Positions 8,816 to 20,055 of a stretch of 64,000 nucleotides of DNA are shown here, piece after piece. The DNA comes from Loripinus fragilis. Lineage: Eukaryota; Mollusca; Bivalvia; Lucinida; Lucinidae. The translations under genes and the position numbers were made by a program. The stretch spans positions 81,919,018-81,983,017 of the forward strand of contig OZ026516.1 in the NCBI GenBank assembly GCA_964019695.1, in the 5' to 3' direction. The notes beneath the pieces were generated by a model. It saw nothing but the letters and a program-made list of their open reading frames with translations. It had not been told where the DNA came from and made no database searches. Each line of letters opens with the position of its first letter. The first letter of the stretch is position 1.

Positions 8816-8858
8816 TTTACTGTTAGATTCCTAGATATGAAAAGTATCAAAATTGCTG

Positions 8859-9160
8859 CATGTGCCGATCCAGAAATTTTCGTCAGGGGGCTCCAGCTCT
8901 GATGAGTTTTTTTTTGTTTTTGTTTTTTCATCAACTTATTTTTGTACCAGTATTCCTTTGAAAACTCATTATACAACTAAAAATGGGCCATCATCGGCCG
9001 ACCAGCGAAACGCATTTCGTTGGCAGACCGATGATGGCCTGGCATTGGATGCTGGCTTGGTAGCTTTGTGATTTTCTAGGGGGTCTGGACCACTATTCCT
9101 TAGGGAAACTTATAGCTTTGTGATTTGCTGCGGGAAGCACCCCAGATCTGGATCCGCATG
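8859..9160. mobile_element. P7 element
   Basis: Begins CATGTGCCGATCCAGAAA and ends CTGGATCCGCATG. The centre is GGGCCATCATCGGCCGACCA with its inverse GATGATGGCC. Other copies: 27788-28017, 54309-54619, 57038-57378. Confidence 0.8.
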
Positions 9161-9610
9161 TTGCTTTAAGTTTTCTTATTTCTGTTGTGGTTTATAATTC
9201 ATTAAAAGTGTGTTAATGAGCAGCACAACAAATGCGTTCCAAGAAATTTTGGCCGTTCTTTATACAATATGGTTTATTGAACATATGTACCAACATGAAG
9301 TTGATATGAACTACCAGTATACTAAACTGTACCCTTAATAGAATGAATATTTTTTACCCTTACATTTAAAATAAAATTTCTATGCACACTGAAATTAATT
9401 GTAAAGGCATGTACATTGCAAAATATACATAATGCCCTGTAATTCTAAATATGATGGCCATTTCGTTATCTACAGTTTAATTATAAAATATGATTGCTTT
9501 CAATAAATAAATCGAAAATTGATGATAGCTTTAGTCATACGTACCATTTTTGAACTTCTTTTCATCATATGGCTGCAAATGGTTTGTGAGGTCTGAAAAA
9601 GAACAACACA
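9161..9610. other. Intron, nothing recognised
   Basis: A+T-rich non-coding sequence; I find no exon, no inverted repeat and no copy elsewhere in the window. Confidence 0.4.
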
Positions 9611-9619
9611 GATGCTATG

Positions 9620-9719
9620 AATGTTTGTTTTGATTCTTTACTTCCCAGTCATCAATTTTTCAGATATGTCTGGACAGGTCTTCCTGGGTTGAACTCTACC
9701 ACTGAGCCACCGTGCTCCT
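9620..9719 (-). mobile_element. SINE A, internally deleted
   Basis: Keeps TTTGATTCTTTACTTCCCAG, GTCTTCCTGGGTTGAA and the head ACCACTGAGCCACCG; the middle (box B part) is missing. Confidence 0.75.
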
Positions 9720-9814
9720 CGAATATGAATGCAATAAGGTTAAAGTGTCAATGGGTAAAGAAGCACAGAAGACAAGGTATAGGTCTAGACAACAGGAGTA
9801 TCATTCTGAATAAA

Positions 9815-9900
9815 GACATATGTTCTTGGTACCAATTGGAAGCGTCTCAATGAGACGCTTCCAATGAGCACCAAAACAAATGTTTCTATCCAGAAATAAG
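9815..9900. repeat. P2-related hairpin with a different arm
   Basis: CATATGTTCTTGGTACCAAT then TGGAAGCGTCTCAATGAGAC then GCTTCCAATGAGCACC and AACAAATGTTT. The same variant is at 45915-46020. It shares the outer AACATATGTT and GTCTCA loop with P2, but the arm reads CATTGGAAGC rather than AAAAGAACC. Confidence 0.65.
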
Positions 9901-10019
9901 GAAGATTTTGATTTGAAAAAATGTCTATTCTAAAGGTATGTCAACAGCTGTTGAATTAAACAATACAGTTAATGTAGTGTGATGACCCTTTCTGTCTGTT
10001 CTAAGACCCATGTACTTCA

Positions 10020-10120
10020 GCCAGACATCTGATCCTGCTCCTTTTATGTACTAAGCTTTTAGTACATGGCCCATGACCTGATAGTAAAACTATCAGGTCA
10101 TAGGCCATGTATGACACTTT
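10020..10120. repeat. Inverted repeat
   Basis: Two stems: ATGTACTAAGCTTTTAGTACAT, and CATGACCTGATAG/CTATCAGGTCATAG separated by TAAAA. The TACATGGCC segments also pair. No copy elsewhere in the window. Confidence 0.55.
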
Positions 10121-10168
10121 ATATACTCATGGATTCTCCCTTCTGGTTTGCTACAATAAACATGGATG

Positions 10169-10315
10169 GAGCCACTGTGGTGTAGTGGATAAACCTCTCA
10201 CGTCACAGGTTTAATCTCTGCCTTCTCCAGTCTGTTGGATGAGAATGTAAGCCGTGATCCCATCTCAATATGACCTTAACTGTTGGTTGGATGTTAAACA
10301 CAAACACACACAATA
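10169..10315 (+). mobile_element. SINE C, tRNA-derived
   Basis: Head GCCACTGTGGTGTAGTGGAT resembles a tRNA A-box region, and CACAGGTTTAATCTCTGCC a degraded box B. Body CCCATCTCAATATGACCTTA, tail AAACACAAACACACAC. A diverged relative may be at 35480-35595 (CCCATATGACCATAGCTGTT). Confidence 0.6.
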
Positions 10316-10319
10316 AACT

Positions 10320-11375
10320 TGGGAGTGATCTGATCTGGGTTTAAACTGTTTGCTCTTGCCTATTTGTCTGTATAATTGTGGTAATTAAATAAATGTGAAT
10401 TCTCTTGGATTAAAACTTAATTGAGTTTCTTGCCTCCATACTCAAATAAGCCTACTAACGTAGGGACAAATTCTAATGGGGTTGGAGACTGAATAACAAA
10501 CATCTCCCTTCAAGCTGAGTCTCGGCTTTCTGGGCCAGTGAAAAGGTTTTTGAAAAACAAAAAAATTAAACCTTCAATCCTATTTACCACCATCTGCCTG
10601 AAGGATTTAATTCATAATGTTAAAGTCATAAAACAAACATTAATCTCAATCAAGATACATCATTTATGGTTACAAAGATAGGATCAATTAATAGGAGAGA
10701 CTCCCAAATATCACTCAGGCATGACTGAGAAATTACATTATAAAATTCAAATGCTTTTTTCCAAAATGCGTTCAAAATAACATTAAACAGAGATCCATCT
10801 TCATTTCACATAATTTTTTCTCAAAGAACTTCTTTCAAATGACTCTTATCCCTTTGTCAAAGTTACGAAATAAAATTTCTTATTGTGAGGTTTTATGCCC
10901 AAACTGGGTGAAATGAACATGAAAATCCATTTACAAAACAGTAAAATCTGTCGATAACCTGATTTATAACTTCACAATCAGTGAAGCATGGACCCCTTAT
11001 TTTTGTATGATTTATTCATTACCACTGAACAATGGAATTTAAGCAGTAATAAAATACTTGGATACATAAAGAAGAGTCTAGTCATCAGAAAGGGAGCTAA
11101 TCATGTATGATACCTCACACTGTGAGATAAAATCTCACATCTGAAAGCTGATTCCCATAAGATTTTCAAATCTTACAGAATTTTCAGACCATCTTAAAAC
11201 ACATAAAGAAATAATCATAAATCATACTCTATTGTATTTATCACAAGCTTCTTACATTAAAATGAAAGTTTTTCTGGATATTGGGGAGTTCCAAAGTAAT
11301 TTTTGTGAAAATCTCACAGAATTTTATCAAATCTCACTAAAATTTTGGTTAAGCTCACAGATTTCAGTCCACAAG
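10320..11375. other. Intron, nothing recognised
   Basis: A+T-rich. It has several loose repeats of AATCTCAC / TCTCACAG between 11100 and 11370 that suggest an old decayed element, but I cannot define borders. Confidence 0.4.
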
Positions 11376-11387
11376 TTATGGCATGTA

Positions 11388-11465
11388 TGATGAAGACAAT
11401 GAAAACCCTGAGCAGACTGCACGAATGTGCAGGCTGCTCTGGGCTTTCATTGTTAGCGATGTCAA
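11388..11465. repeat. Hairpin of the GATCAG-core type
   Basis: GACAATGAAAACCCTGAGCAG, centre CTGCACGAATGTGCAGGCTG, and CTCTGGGCTTTCATTGTT form an imperfect inverted repeat. It belongs with the hairpins of P11 and P12 by its core. Confidence 0.6.
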
Positions 11466-11469
11466 CAGT

Positions 11470-12325
11470 ATACAATAATTCCATAAAATTTTGTAGGTCT
11501 TGATCAGACTGAGTAAATGATCTGTGCTTTCAATGAACAATGGTCCCACATTTGGAATTTGGACCCTTTTTGCTTCGGTCAAAGAAAGGATTCAAGATCT
11601 GAGGCAAATTCCTAAGTAACCTTTCAAATAGTTTCAAATTTGAGAATTTTATGATAAATGCATGACCATGAATAAAATCCTTATTAATGGCAAAATATTG
11701 ACATTCTGCCACGCAATTTCACAAAAATGCATAGTGTTTAGCTTCTAACAATGGTTTTATCCATGGTGTTTAGGTGAATATCATAAAGTGCATGCTTTGT
11801 ATGAAAAAATAAGGAAAGTATTCATGTTGTCACCTGCTTATCTGCGACCCTTGCGCAGTCGGTGAGCAACCCTATACCACACAAATTTCACCCTAATCTG
11901 ACACATTCAAATGACTAGAAACAAACGCTCTTTGTTGTTCGTTGCAGGTGTTTTGGGTGAAAATATGAGTTACAATAATTGTCAAACCATCAGATATAGT
12001 TATATACCTGACTACTTGCGTTTATTTCATACATGAGCAAGAAAAAAGAAATAAAGTAAGTGCTGGTTTATAAAACCATCCAGCCGGTACTAAATCGAAC
12101 AAGCCCACGTTATTTTAGTACTTATCCCAAAGACGACACACGAAGGTTCGGACAACTTGGGCAGACACATGAGAGCCTTTTTCTGGTTGCATATGCAAAG
12201 TAAGAAAGCAGATGGATGCTTAGACCAAAATCTAGATATACGCTCCACTAGATAGCTGGGAATTTTCGGCCCAGTCAGGACTTTTGCCATCTGCTCTCAT
12301 TTGCTTATGTTCTTAGGTAGCCTAA
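11470..12325. other. Intron, nothing recognised
   Basis: No exon-like or repeated segment that I can support. Confidence 0.4.
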
Positions 12326-12328
12326 ATT

Positions 12329-12498
12329 GCAAACAATATGGACCCAGATCAGACTGCTCCCTTGGGAGCAGTCTCATCAGGGCTCACAGTGTTTGCTTCC
12401 ACAATGCAAATCAAGTCTGAAGTGCTTTTGAATATATGCAGCAGATGTAAAAGCAGACAACTTTTTCAGGACAAAAAATATTGGCCGGATATGAGTTA
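12329..12498. mobile_element. P1 element, decayed
   Basis: CAATATGGACCCAGATCAGA, CTGCTCCCTTGGGAGCAG, GGCTCACAGTGTTTGC and CAGCAGATGTAAAAGCAGAC are P1 landmarks; the right end GGCCGGATATGAGTTAA is degraded and the left end is not clear. Confidence 0.6.
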
Positions 12499-12794
12499 AA
12501 TAATTGTTTTAAACATGTGTGCTAGGTACTATTTTTATATGTGCTGAAACAATTTTAGTTTTATGACCGAGTATGGTATGTCCATTCATCTGCGCAAGAT
12601 CAGATGTAAAGAAAACTGCAATCAATATTAAAGGTGACTGAAAAGAGAAAATTCCTTTTATGGCCCTTAAACACGAGATGTCCCCTTTCATCCTGGCTAT
12701 AACACATGTTGTAATATTGTTTTAGAATGAAGTGCACTAAAAACTATGTTTGCCATGGGTTGCAAGTGATCAATGGCAACCAGCGGACCCAATA

Positions 12795-12935
12795 AAGAAG
12801 AAAAAAACTCTTTGCCTACTAGTGTCTTCTGCTGATAAACTTTGCAAACAGTTTTGTCTGTTCTGGATCTAAACTGTTTGACACTCTGATAGTATTCCCG
12901 AAAGATTTATTTGAAAAAAAAATTTGAAAAAAAAT
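12795..12935. repeat. P4 fragment, inverted
   Basis: CTCTTTGCCTACTAGTGTC, TCTGCTGATAAACTTTGC, CTGTTTGACACTCTGATAG and ATTCCCGAAAGA read as the reverse of P4. Confidence 0.6.
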
Positions 12936-13082
12936 CTGACATTAGTACAAAAAAGCATGCAATATTGCCCATCATGCAAATAGTTAATCAATCAAAGATT
13001 CTTGTGGCTAGACCACCTTGCTTTCTTTACTAGTTAATGGAAGATGTATATGTGGCAAAGCTGTATATGGCAGCATTGGGAT

Positions 13083-13290
13083 GAGGTTTCCGACCAAGTA
13101 AGACTCAAACCAGCCTGCTCAGCTACAGAGATTAGCTAGAATGTTGAAACTTTACATGCAGTATATTGAAAAAAATACACTTTCTAGAGAGCGAATGACA
13201 AAGGCTCTGATCAGACTGTGTGGATGCACAGGCTGGTCTGCCCATCTGTTGTTCTCATGCAACACGATCAGATTTTCTCAAGATTTGGTC
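13083..13290. mobile_element. P12 element, diverged
   Basis: GAGGTTTCCGACCAAGTAAG, ACAAAGGCTCTGATCAGACT, GTGGATGCACAGGCTGG and AGATTTTCTCAAGAT match the copy at 2087-2304. Confidence 0.7.
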
Positions 13291-13339
13291 CATATTATGA
13301 TCCATTATAATACTGTACTTCTTTAAAGATTGTGATGAC

Positions 13340-13475
13340 TGATTGGCTCTTACTTGCTATTTTTTCATGCTTTTTTGTTGTCTGCTTATTTTTTAAAAAT
13401 CATTTATTTCAAAACATTCTTTCAGGAATACCATCAGTGTCAAACTGTTTGGTCACCACAAGTAGGGAAAGAGTT
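13340..13475. mobile_element. P4 element lacking its central hairpin
   Basis: TTTTTCATGCTTTTTTGTTG, GGAATACCATCAGTGTCAAA, CTGTTTGGTCACCACAAGTA and AAAGAGTT. The central palindrome and right arm are deleted. Its right end is near intron +21 of the transmembrane exon's donor. Confidence 0.65.
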
Positions 13476-13495
13476 CCGTCGAAATGATTACATAC

Positions 13496-13651
13496 CCCCA
13501 TTTCTTAAATGACTGTTGTCGTTTTGCTGCTGTCTGTTTCTCCGCTTGACGACAATGATAATGATGACGATGACAATGATGAACACAGCTATGGCTACAC
13601 ACAATCCAATATACATGGCAATGTTTTCATTGTTCTTCGCCTCGCGCGTTT
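13496..13651 (-). CDS. UNC5: UNC5 exon: transmembrane helix
   Basis: Coding exon of 156 nt, phase 1 at both ends. The acceptor is GTATTTTCAG|AAACGCGC and the donor AATGGGG|GTATGT. It encodes E-TREAKNNENIAMY, then about 22 hydrophobic residues starting IGLCVAIAVFII, then the stop-transfer basic cluster VKRRNRQQQ and a polar tail NDNSHLRNG. The helix is rich in I and V. UNC5 proteins have ALYVGLxAVAV at the same place, so AMYIGLCVAIAV aligns well. It anchors the receptor as a type I membrane protein. A decayed P4 element ends about 20 nt into the following intron. Confidence 0.95.
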
Positions 13652-13770
13652 CTGAAAATACAAAAACAAGCAAGATTTGATTTACAAAGTTCTCAAAAAT
13701 GAAGTTTAGTTCTGAACTTTCTAAACCTTTTAAGACCAAATCCGGTGATGAAATTATATGTCTTATATAG

Positions 13771-14013
13771 CATGGGTGAAAGCTCAAAATCTCTAAAATC
13801 CTGAACTTTCAAAATTCAGATCTTAAAACTTGCAGAATGCCTACTAAATATTCACAATTTCAAGTTTAAATGGTCAATTGTCTTTAGACAGGCTGTATAT
13901 AAAAGGAAAACCTATTAAAATCTCACAAATTCAGCATTTTGAGGCGGACTTTCAATGGAAAGTCAGCCTCAAAATCCTGAATTCAGGAGTAATCCTTAAA
14001 ACTTTCACCCATG
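13771..14013. mobile_element. P8 element
   Basis: CATGGGTGAAAGCTCAAAAT at the left and AACTTTCACCCATG at the right are inverted repeats; the centre holds ACTTTCAATGGAAAGT. Confidence 0.8.
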
Positions 14014-14230
14014 TATTATAGTAAACTTGAAGTTAAATTAGGCAGGCGTGCTTTATACATGTAGATAAACAAATGGTTTTTTTTATCAAATTCGGTTGAT
14101 TGAACACTGGTCGTAGGTTGCAAAAGTACCAAAAGGGTTTTTACTGGGGTTCATCTAAATTAATTGACTGGCTATATCCCTGAAACATTTCAAATGTGGG
14201 GTTACCTTCTGGGCCGTAGACCTGGCCCTG

Positions 14231-14449
14231 AGGTTACAAAACTTTTTTTCATAGTCAATTCAACTGAGTATGAAATTTATCATGCTCGTAAATGTTAAAA
14301 TGTTGGCATTTTAACATTTATCAGCATGATAAATGCAACATCTGAGAGTTTGAGACCAAGAAAAGTCGTTATTTTCAGCATTTTAGTTTTTTATGAGCAG
14401 TTTAAATCTCATGCTCAATTGAGTTGAGCATGTAAAGTTTTACAATCTC
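14231..14449. mobile_element. P10 element
   Basis: AGGTTACAAAACTTTTTTTC and the right end GTAAAGTTTTACAATCTC, with the core AATGTTAAAATGTTGGCATT and ACATTTATCAGCATG. The sister copy at 31491-31709 has cleaner ends. Confidence 0.75.
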
Positions 14450-14754
14450 GCGGCCTGATACAAATAGTAAAACAATGTATTGGTGGTCCCCTGTCAACTT
14501 GCTTACAAGACATAATTTTTGTAAGATGGAAATACAACATTTTATGACAGCTTTTTTATGTAGCAGTTTATTTATGACATACTTTTCTACTTAATTACAA
14601 AAACTTACAACACTCATAAAAATGTTACATATTCGCTCCAGGCTCTTTCTGGATGATAATTTGAGCTTTCGAAGATGAATCATTATCATTTTTTATCTTA
14701 AAAATGGTACATATATTATAACGCTATTGTATATGTGCAGTCTCACTAAAAGAA

Positions 14755-14830
14755 CAAATTTTCTTATTCCTCAATCAAACGTGTTATGGGTTCTGAAGCA
14801 AAAAACCCACCTCAATGAGACGTTTGTTTA
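14755..14830. repeat. P2 left half, cut by P9
   Basis: TTTTCTTATTCCTCAATCAA, GTGTTATGGGTTCTG and CACCTCAATGAGACG belong to P2. The tail part (ACAACAAATCTTAAAACTGA and ATATTCACAATTATACACTC) resumes at about 15184, so the P9 element between them was inserted into P2. Confidence 0.7.
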
Positions 14831-14832
14831 TC

Positions 14833-15180
14833 ACACGACGTCATGTCTGGGAATATATAACACCATGCAATAAAATTTATAAACCACTGTACTGGTGGTT
14901 TACTGATTTACCGGTAATGTTATGCAATGACGCTTTTAACATCACGCATATGGCAAAACCCTAATGTTTTTACGCCAAAAATACGATTTCAAAATAAGAT
15001 TTATGCCATATGATAAATTGAATCATTCGTACTCATGTTTTATTGAATTTATTAAACTTGTTGCGAAAAAGAGATAAAATGCTGGGCAAGCCTCGCATTT
15101 TGCCTCGCATTTTATCTCTTTTCCTCAACTTGTTTAATAAATTGTATAAAACACGAGCACTCGTGTAAGATCCTCTATTT
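14833..15180. mobile_element. P9 element inserted in P2
   Basis: Left end ACACGACGTCATGTCTGGG, right end TGTAAGATCCTCTATTT. Two hairpins: AAACCACTGTACTGGTGGTT, and GAGATAAAATGC with GCATTTTATCTC. Copies: 22833-23170 and 35131-35456 (inverted). Confidence 0.8.
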
Positions 15181-15523
15181 AACACACACAACAAATCTTA
15201 AAACTGATTGATAAGAAAATATTCACAATTATACACTCAAAAATTTTGTCCATCCATACATATGATTACTTTCGAAATATACCCTCTTCTGGTCATTGGG
15301 CGATAGGCCTACCTGATGATGTCTTGGACATTTATTGGATGGACCTTACGAAGTGGGGACTTGACCTATGTGCACAATATATAATATATCTGCTCAACTG
15401 CAGCGCTGCTTTTCAAGATTGTGACCTATATTTTGACAAGAGCTGCTTGGTGTTATTGACATTTTGTTTTTGAATTATGACAATCATGACTGTTAGGCTA
15501 TTAAGCTAAGCTATCTTCATATC

Positions 15524-15739
15524 TTAACTCATAAAGCACCACCTATAATTTGCAGCAGATGACAATTTCAAATTTTGCCACTTTTTGGAAAATAACAAAT
15601 AAGGCATGATATTTCATGAGAATCGTCTGCTGGCAGACGATTCTCATGAAATATCAAACCTTATTTTTTTTCGGAAATTGAGAAAGATGTTGAAAAATTT
15701 GTCATCTGCTGCAGTCGTGATTGGCGCTTTAAGGGTTAA
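15524..15739. mobile_element. P1 subfamily b hairpin element
   Basis: TTAACTCATAAAGCACCACC ... TGGCGCTTTAAGGGTTAA with TTAA at both ends. Centre GAATCGTCTGCTGGCAGACG and ATTCTCATGAAATATC. Closely related to 4281-4495. Confidence 0.85.
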
Positions 15740-16012
15740 CTCTGATCAAAAAATATAACTTAACCATCGTCCTGTAGTAGGAAGAATTTATTTTAAAAGG
15801 ATATTCATTTTGTTATTTTAAAAATCTCAAAACAAATTAAGAAATGTCTTAAAAACTGAAAATTTTAGAAGGCATGCACTATTGGCTGAAATGGACATTT
15901 TAGCTATACTAGCTTGATCCTCGATCAACAGCTTGTAATATCATGAACCATTTAGAAACAGCACACACTGAAATTTAATGAAACTGGCATCGGACTTTAA
16001 CTACTCTCTATA

Positions 16013-16233
16013 TGATATGGAAAACTACTTTTTAAACAACAAAAAAATTGAAATGAAACTGTTTCTGATTAAAGATAAGCTGCAATTGCCATGATAAGGA
16101 AAACTACTTTTTAAACAAAGAAAAAATGGAAATGAAACTTTTTCTGATTATTGCTATAATATGGAAAACTACTTTTTAAACAACAATAAAATGGAAATGA
16201 ATCTATTTCTGATTAAAAATAAGCTGCAATTGC
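16013..16233. repeat. Three-copy tandem repeat near the 51-nt exon
   Basis: The unit starts ATATGGAAAACTACTTTTTA, continues AACAACAAAAAAATTGAAAT and TTTCTGATTAAAGATAAGCT. Units 1 and 3 also share AAGCTGCAATTGCCAT. It starts 67 nt into the intron that follows exon 16300-16350. Confidence 0.8.
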
Positions 16234-16299
16234 CATTAGAATTTGCCTTTTGTACATTAACATGGTAATTAGATGGAACAGCTTGAAAAAGTGCCATAC

Positions 16300-16350
16300 C
16301 TTGCTTAGAGGGTTCAATATCGCTGGGGCCCAAGTTGTCTTTCTTTGAAT
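16300..16350 (-). CDS. UNC5: UNC5 juxtamembrane cassette exon 2 (51 nt)
   Basis: A micro-exon of 51 nt, phase 1 on both sides. The acceptor is TGTACTTTCAG|ATTCAAAG and the donor AAGCAAG|GTATGG. It reads D-SKKDNLGPSDIEPSKQ, charged and proline-containing, with no fold expected. It lies between the 75-nt exon and the transmembrane exon, and its length (17 codons in total) allows in-frame skipping. Vertebrate UNC5B has a short alternatively spliced exon in the same stretch between TSRs and membrane (family knowledge), which supports the call. A three-copy tandem repeat lies 67 nt downstream of the donor. Confidence 0.75.
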
Positions 16351-16423
16351 CTGAAAGTACAGAAAAGCTAAAACATTGTGATTCATGTAAAAAGTTATGT
16401 ATTCTAGCAATATAAATTAACCC

Positions 16424-16620
16424 TATTGTAAATGTTCTAAAATTTCGAACACTTTTCCTTTTCTGTTCTCAAATAAAATGTTGCTTTTCACTGCTAGGAT
16501 TCACTAAATACTTATCAGAATAGCAAACAGGGAAGACCCTGATCAGACTGCTTCTTCAGAAGCAGTCTGATCTGGGTCTGTGCTGTTTGGCGGGCAACTA
16601 GTGTTCGAAATTTTATTACA
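16424..16620. mobile_element. P3 element
   Basis: TGTAAATGTTCTAAAATTTC ... GTGTTCGAAATTTT. Internal AGCAAACAGGGAAGACCCTG, ATCAGACTGCTTCTTCAGAA, GCAGTCTGATCTGGG. The best copy is 29500-29719. Confidence 0.8.
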
Positions 16621-16629
16621 AAAAGAACA

Positions 16630-17920
16630 GTCCACCATTTACACCTGTATATGACTTAAATGGCAGTAGGAAAGTTGCTGTACATTCATATTAAGTTAAA
16701 ACTAGATGATTCTCTGTTAAATCTCATATTTTAAATAAGCAGCTGGCTTCTGCCACAGTACAGGGCTGAACTTACTAATCACATCAAACTGGAGTCCTTT
16801 TGGACTAATGCTCACAAGAATTAATAAAAGTATGCATGCACATGTTATCTGCATGTTTGCCTGCAATATTTTTTACAGACAATTGACAATGCCATCCTAG
16901 CCAATAACTATTCATTTCTCTATAATTACTATGCAGAGCGATAACTCAACATTTACAAGTATAGCTGCAACAGCAGTAAGTCTATAACAAGTGTAAGCTT
17001 TCACAAAAAGCTTGGTTTATGCTAATTATGTACAAAATATTTATCCTGAACAAGTCATACTTTAAGCAATGGGCAACGTAGGCCGCTTAACACAGATTTT
17101 ACTGTATGTTTAATCCGATGGGTAAGAAAATAATCACAATTTCATGCTAAAAAGCTTGCTAACTAGACCTATGGTAAACAGCAAAATCAAATCCGAAACA
17201 GTAGAAGACTTTTCAAATTGTGCAGATACTGACTTCAGAATTAAGCTGAGTTTTGGATTGACAAACATTTAGAAGGGTTATAAATAAAACTGCATGCTAA
17301 ATGGATGATAATGCAATATAATGTGTATGCATGCATATTTCAATACCGATGAAAATATTCCATAAATTATAAACCTTGATTGTAACTGAGACAACACAGT
17401 CCTAGAGAGAAACCTGTACGCTGATAAGCATCTGCTATAGATTTTATAGGCACTCTCCCTCAAACCGTGTTTACCATGTCGAAAATGGTCTACCGTGTAG
17501 ACTCTACAGAGAAAACCAAGCTATGGTCAGCACAATATTCAGTACTAATTTCTTTCTTTCGATCATTTATCACATTTTTAGATTTAAGACAGGACTTTTT
17601 TTTCATTCCTAAACAGTTAATCTGAAGAATCTAAATAGATGGTGAAAACCCAATCTAACATCATAGAGATATTTTGGAAGCTAATACAGTCAGATAGAGC
17701 AGGAAATAGATCAGAATAATTTATATTTTAAAATGAAAAAAACATTTTTGAGCCCTTAGATTGCATTATCATCCATTCATGCTTTCTACATGCCACTCAC
17801 TATCAACAATATTAGGGACGATTATATAAAATATCACAAATCTTGTCTGATATTGCTAAGATAGACCTAAATAAATACAAAACTAGTATTATACAAAGCT
17901 AAATATAGGCAAAACAAAAT
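16630..17920. other. Intron, only a P2 tail fragment
   Basis: A P2-like tail (GATGGGTAAGAAAATAATCA) lies near 17117-17150. The rest shows nothing I can name. Confidence 0.4.
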
Positions 17921-17924
17921 ACAC

Positions 17925-18150
17925 TTGAGCCGTGACGTGTGATTTCCAACAATGTGGCATTTTGACAAGTGTAGACACAGATGAGCCTGTGCCACCTCCT
18001 TTTCAGCTGATGTTCGGTCAGCAGCTTAACAGTCCTAGAATATTCAAGCGACTAGCAAAGGCTCTGATCAGACTGTGCATATGCACAGGCTGATCTGAGC
18101 CTTTGCTGGTCGCACATACCACATTGTTGGAAATCTCATGTCGCGGCTCA
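17925..18150. mobile_element. P11 element
   Basis: Ends TGAGCCGTGACGTGTGATTT and TCTCATGTCGCGGCTCA pair, as do GATTTCCAACAATGTGG and CCACATTGTTGGAAATC. The centre is AAAGGCTCTGATCAGACTGT, GCATATGCACAGGCTGATCT. Second copy at 30640-30879. Confidence 0.8.
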
Positions 18151-18154
18151 CATG

Positions 18155-18995
18155 TATAACACAGTACATAAAATAACAAAATGCAATGTACAATGGTAAG
18201 GCATACTAGCTAGGCATAGTAGCTATATACATTTATTATGTTAGGATTCTAATCTTTTATCATACATTAACTAAGCTCTACAAAGTTCTGTGATAAACAT
18301 TTTATGAATAATGAATTGATACATGTATTGTTATGGTCTAAGATGTGAGCCAATGGAAACCATATGACAGTTGAACATGGTAATCAATCTGAAGTTGCAG
18401 ATATAGATTTTGGATTGAGATGAGAGTAACCTCCCTTTATAAATCGCTTTCTAGATAGAGAACATGCATGTGTTTAATATTTGATTATTTCCCCAAATAT
18501 ATAAACTATATTAACTCATAAAACAGAATTCTAAAGGCATCCTTAAGTTACAAACTTAGAATCAAACAAGCCACTAAATGACATTTAAAACCGATACAAT
18601 GACTGACTCTCAGATCAGCCTGACAATCAGCCCAAGCCAAATTATAGGTTTTGCATCTACTTCAAAATACCCTTAACTCATAAAATGGATATGATTTCTT
18701 CATGGTCTTCTTTCTGACTTAAGTACAGCATAGTGCTTTCCCATCCCTTATTTTCCCCCTTTTTTCATTGGTTCGCCTGTCAAGAAGACTCGGGCCATAA
18801 TCATCCTGGAGGATTTTTTGCTAGTGGGTCAATGGTGGCCCACTTTCATATGTGCTTAATGGGTAGCTATTTTCTAAAATATTCTTATCTTTCTTCACAT
18901 AGAGCTCACCCCACCCTAGAATCATCAGTAGAACATAACCATTTTTTTTACTGATGTTCTTTCCCCATCCAGTCCGGATGCTCCATTATGTAATT
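18155..18995. other. Intron, nothing recognised
   Basis: No exon, hairpin or repeated segment that I can support. Confidence 0.4.
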
Positions 18996-18997
18996 TC

Positions 18998-19410
18998 AAG
19001 GTTCATACATGCAAGTTTGTGTAAAATTCTAGGACTTTTCAAGGACTTCTAAAAGACTTTCATACTGTTTTCAAGGACTGAAAACGTATGAAAAATACTG
19101 ATATACACGTTAAAATTCTTTTTTTGAAATGCTAGGCTGCATTACTAAAGATATGAAATTTAGAAAACGAGTATAAAATTGTGATGCCTTTATTTGGTGC
19201 AGCATATGCTGCACCAAATAAAGGCACCATAATTTTATACTGATTTAGGTCTCCAAAGACATTGTTGAATCCTCCTGTAAATGATAAAATTCAAGGACTT
19301 TTCAAGACTTTTGAGTGTTTTTCAAGTACTTTTTAAAGTAAATTTAATTTTCAAGGACTTTTCAAGACAAACCTGTATATTCAAGTTCTTTTCAAGCCTG
19401 TGCAAGCCCT
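18998..19410. mobile_element. P13 element, long copy
   Basis: Left end AGGTTCATACATGCAAG, right end CCTGTGCAAGCCCTG, repeated AAGGACTTTTCAAG inside, and a central palindrome TTTGGTGCAGCATATGCTGC with ACCAAATAAAGGCA. Confidence 0.7.
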
Positions 19411-19697
19411 GAATTTGAGGGCCCACAAGATACGTTTTCCAATTAACGTTGTATCTACTGTCGTATCAAGCAGACAGGGCAGCCCCTGTTGAGATAAAGC
19501 ATTCCACATAAATATACCCATTTAGATCAAATAGATTCAAGAGTCCAGGGTGTCAGACTTTCACCGACTTCATAGCCGATTCTTTTCCCAAATGTTGCCA
19601 CACTTTAGATTAATGTTAAAAACAGCACAAAATTACCACTATTAGAAATTAGTTCTGTTTGACAATTATTTAGCAGCCAATCAAAGCATTACTACTA

Positions 19698-19914
19698 TTA
19701 ATGCTCTAAAATTTCGAACGCTTTTTTCATTCTGTTTTCACAAATAAAATGTTGGTTATCAAGGCTGGAATTTGCAAAATGTTTGTCAGAATAGCAAACT
19801 GGGAAGACCTGATCAGAATGCTTCTTCAGAAGCAGTCTGATCTGGGTCTGCACAGTTTGTACAGGCCTTTTTGGCAGGCAACTAGAGTTCGAAAAGTTTA
19901 GAACATTTACCGTA
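19698..19914. mobile_element. P3 element
   Basis: ATGCTCTAAAATTTCGAACG at the left, GTTTAGAACATTTACCGTA at the right; centre GATCAGAATGCTTCTTCAGA, AGCAGTCTGATCTGGG. Confidence 0.8.
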
Positions 19915-20055
19915 GCCTAAGACCATTCTGAAATCTCCAGCAAAACAGAGTCATCTGGTCATGTTTGCCTTTTGGGATTTTGGCTGCTTGTTTTCACGGC
20001 TTGCGCTTAAATTTTTCAAACACCCCTTTTTAGACAGTGGGCTCCTCCAAAACTT

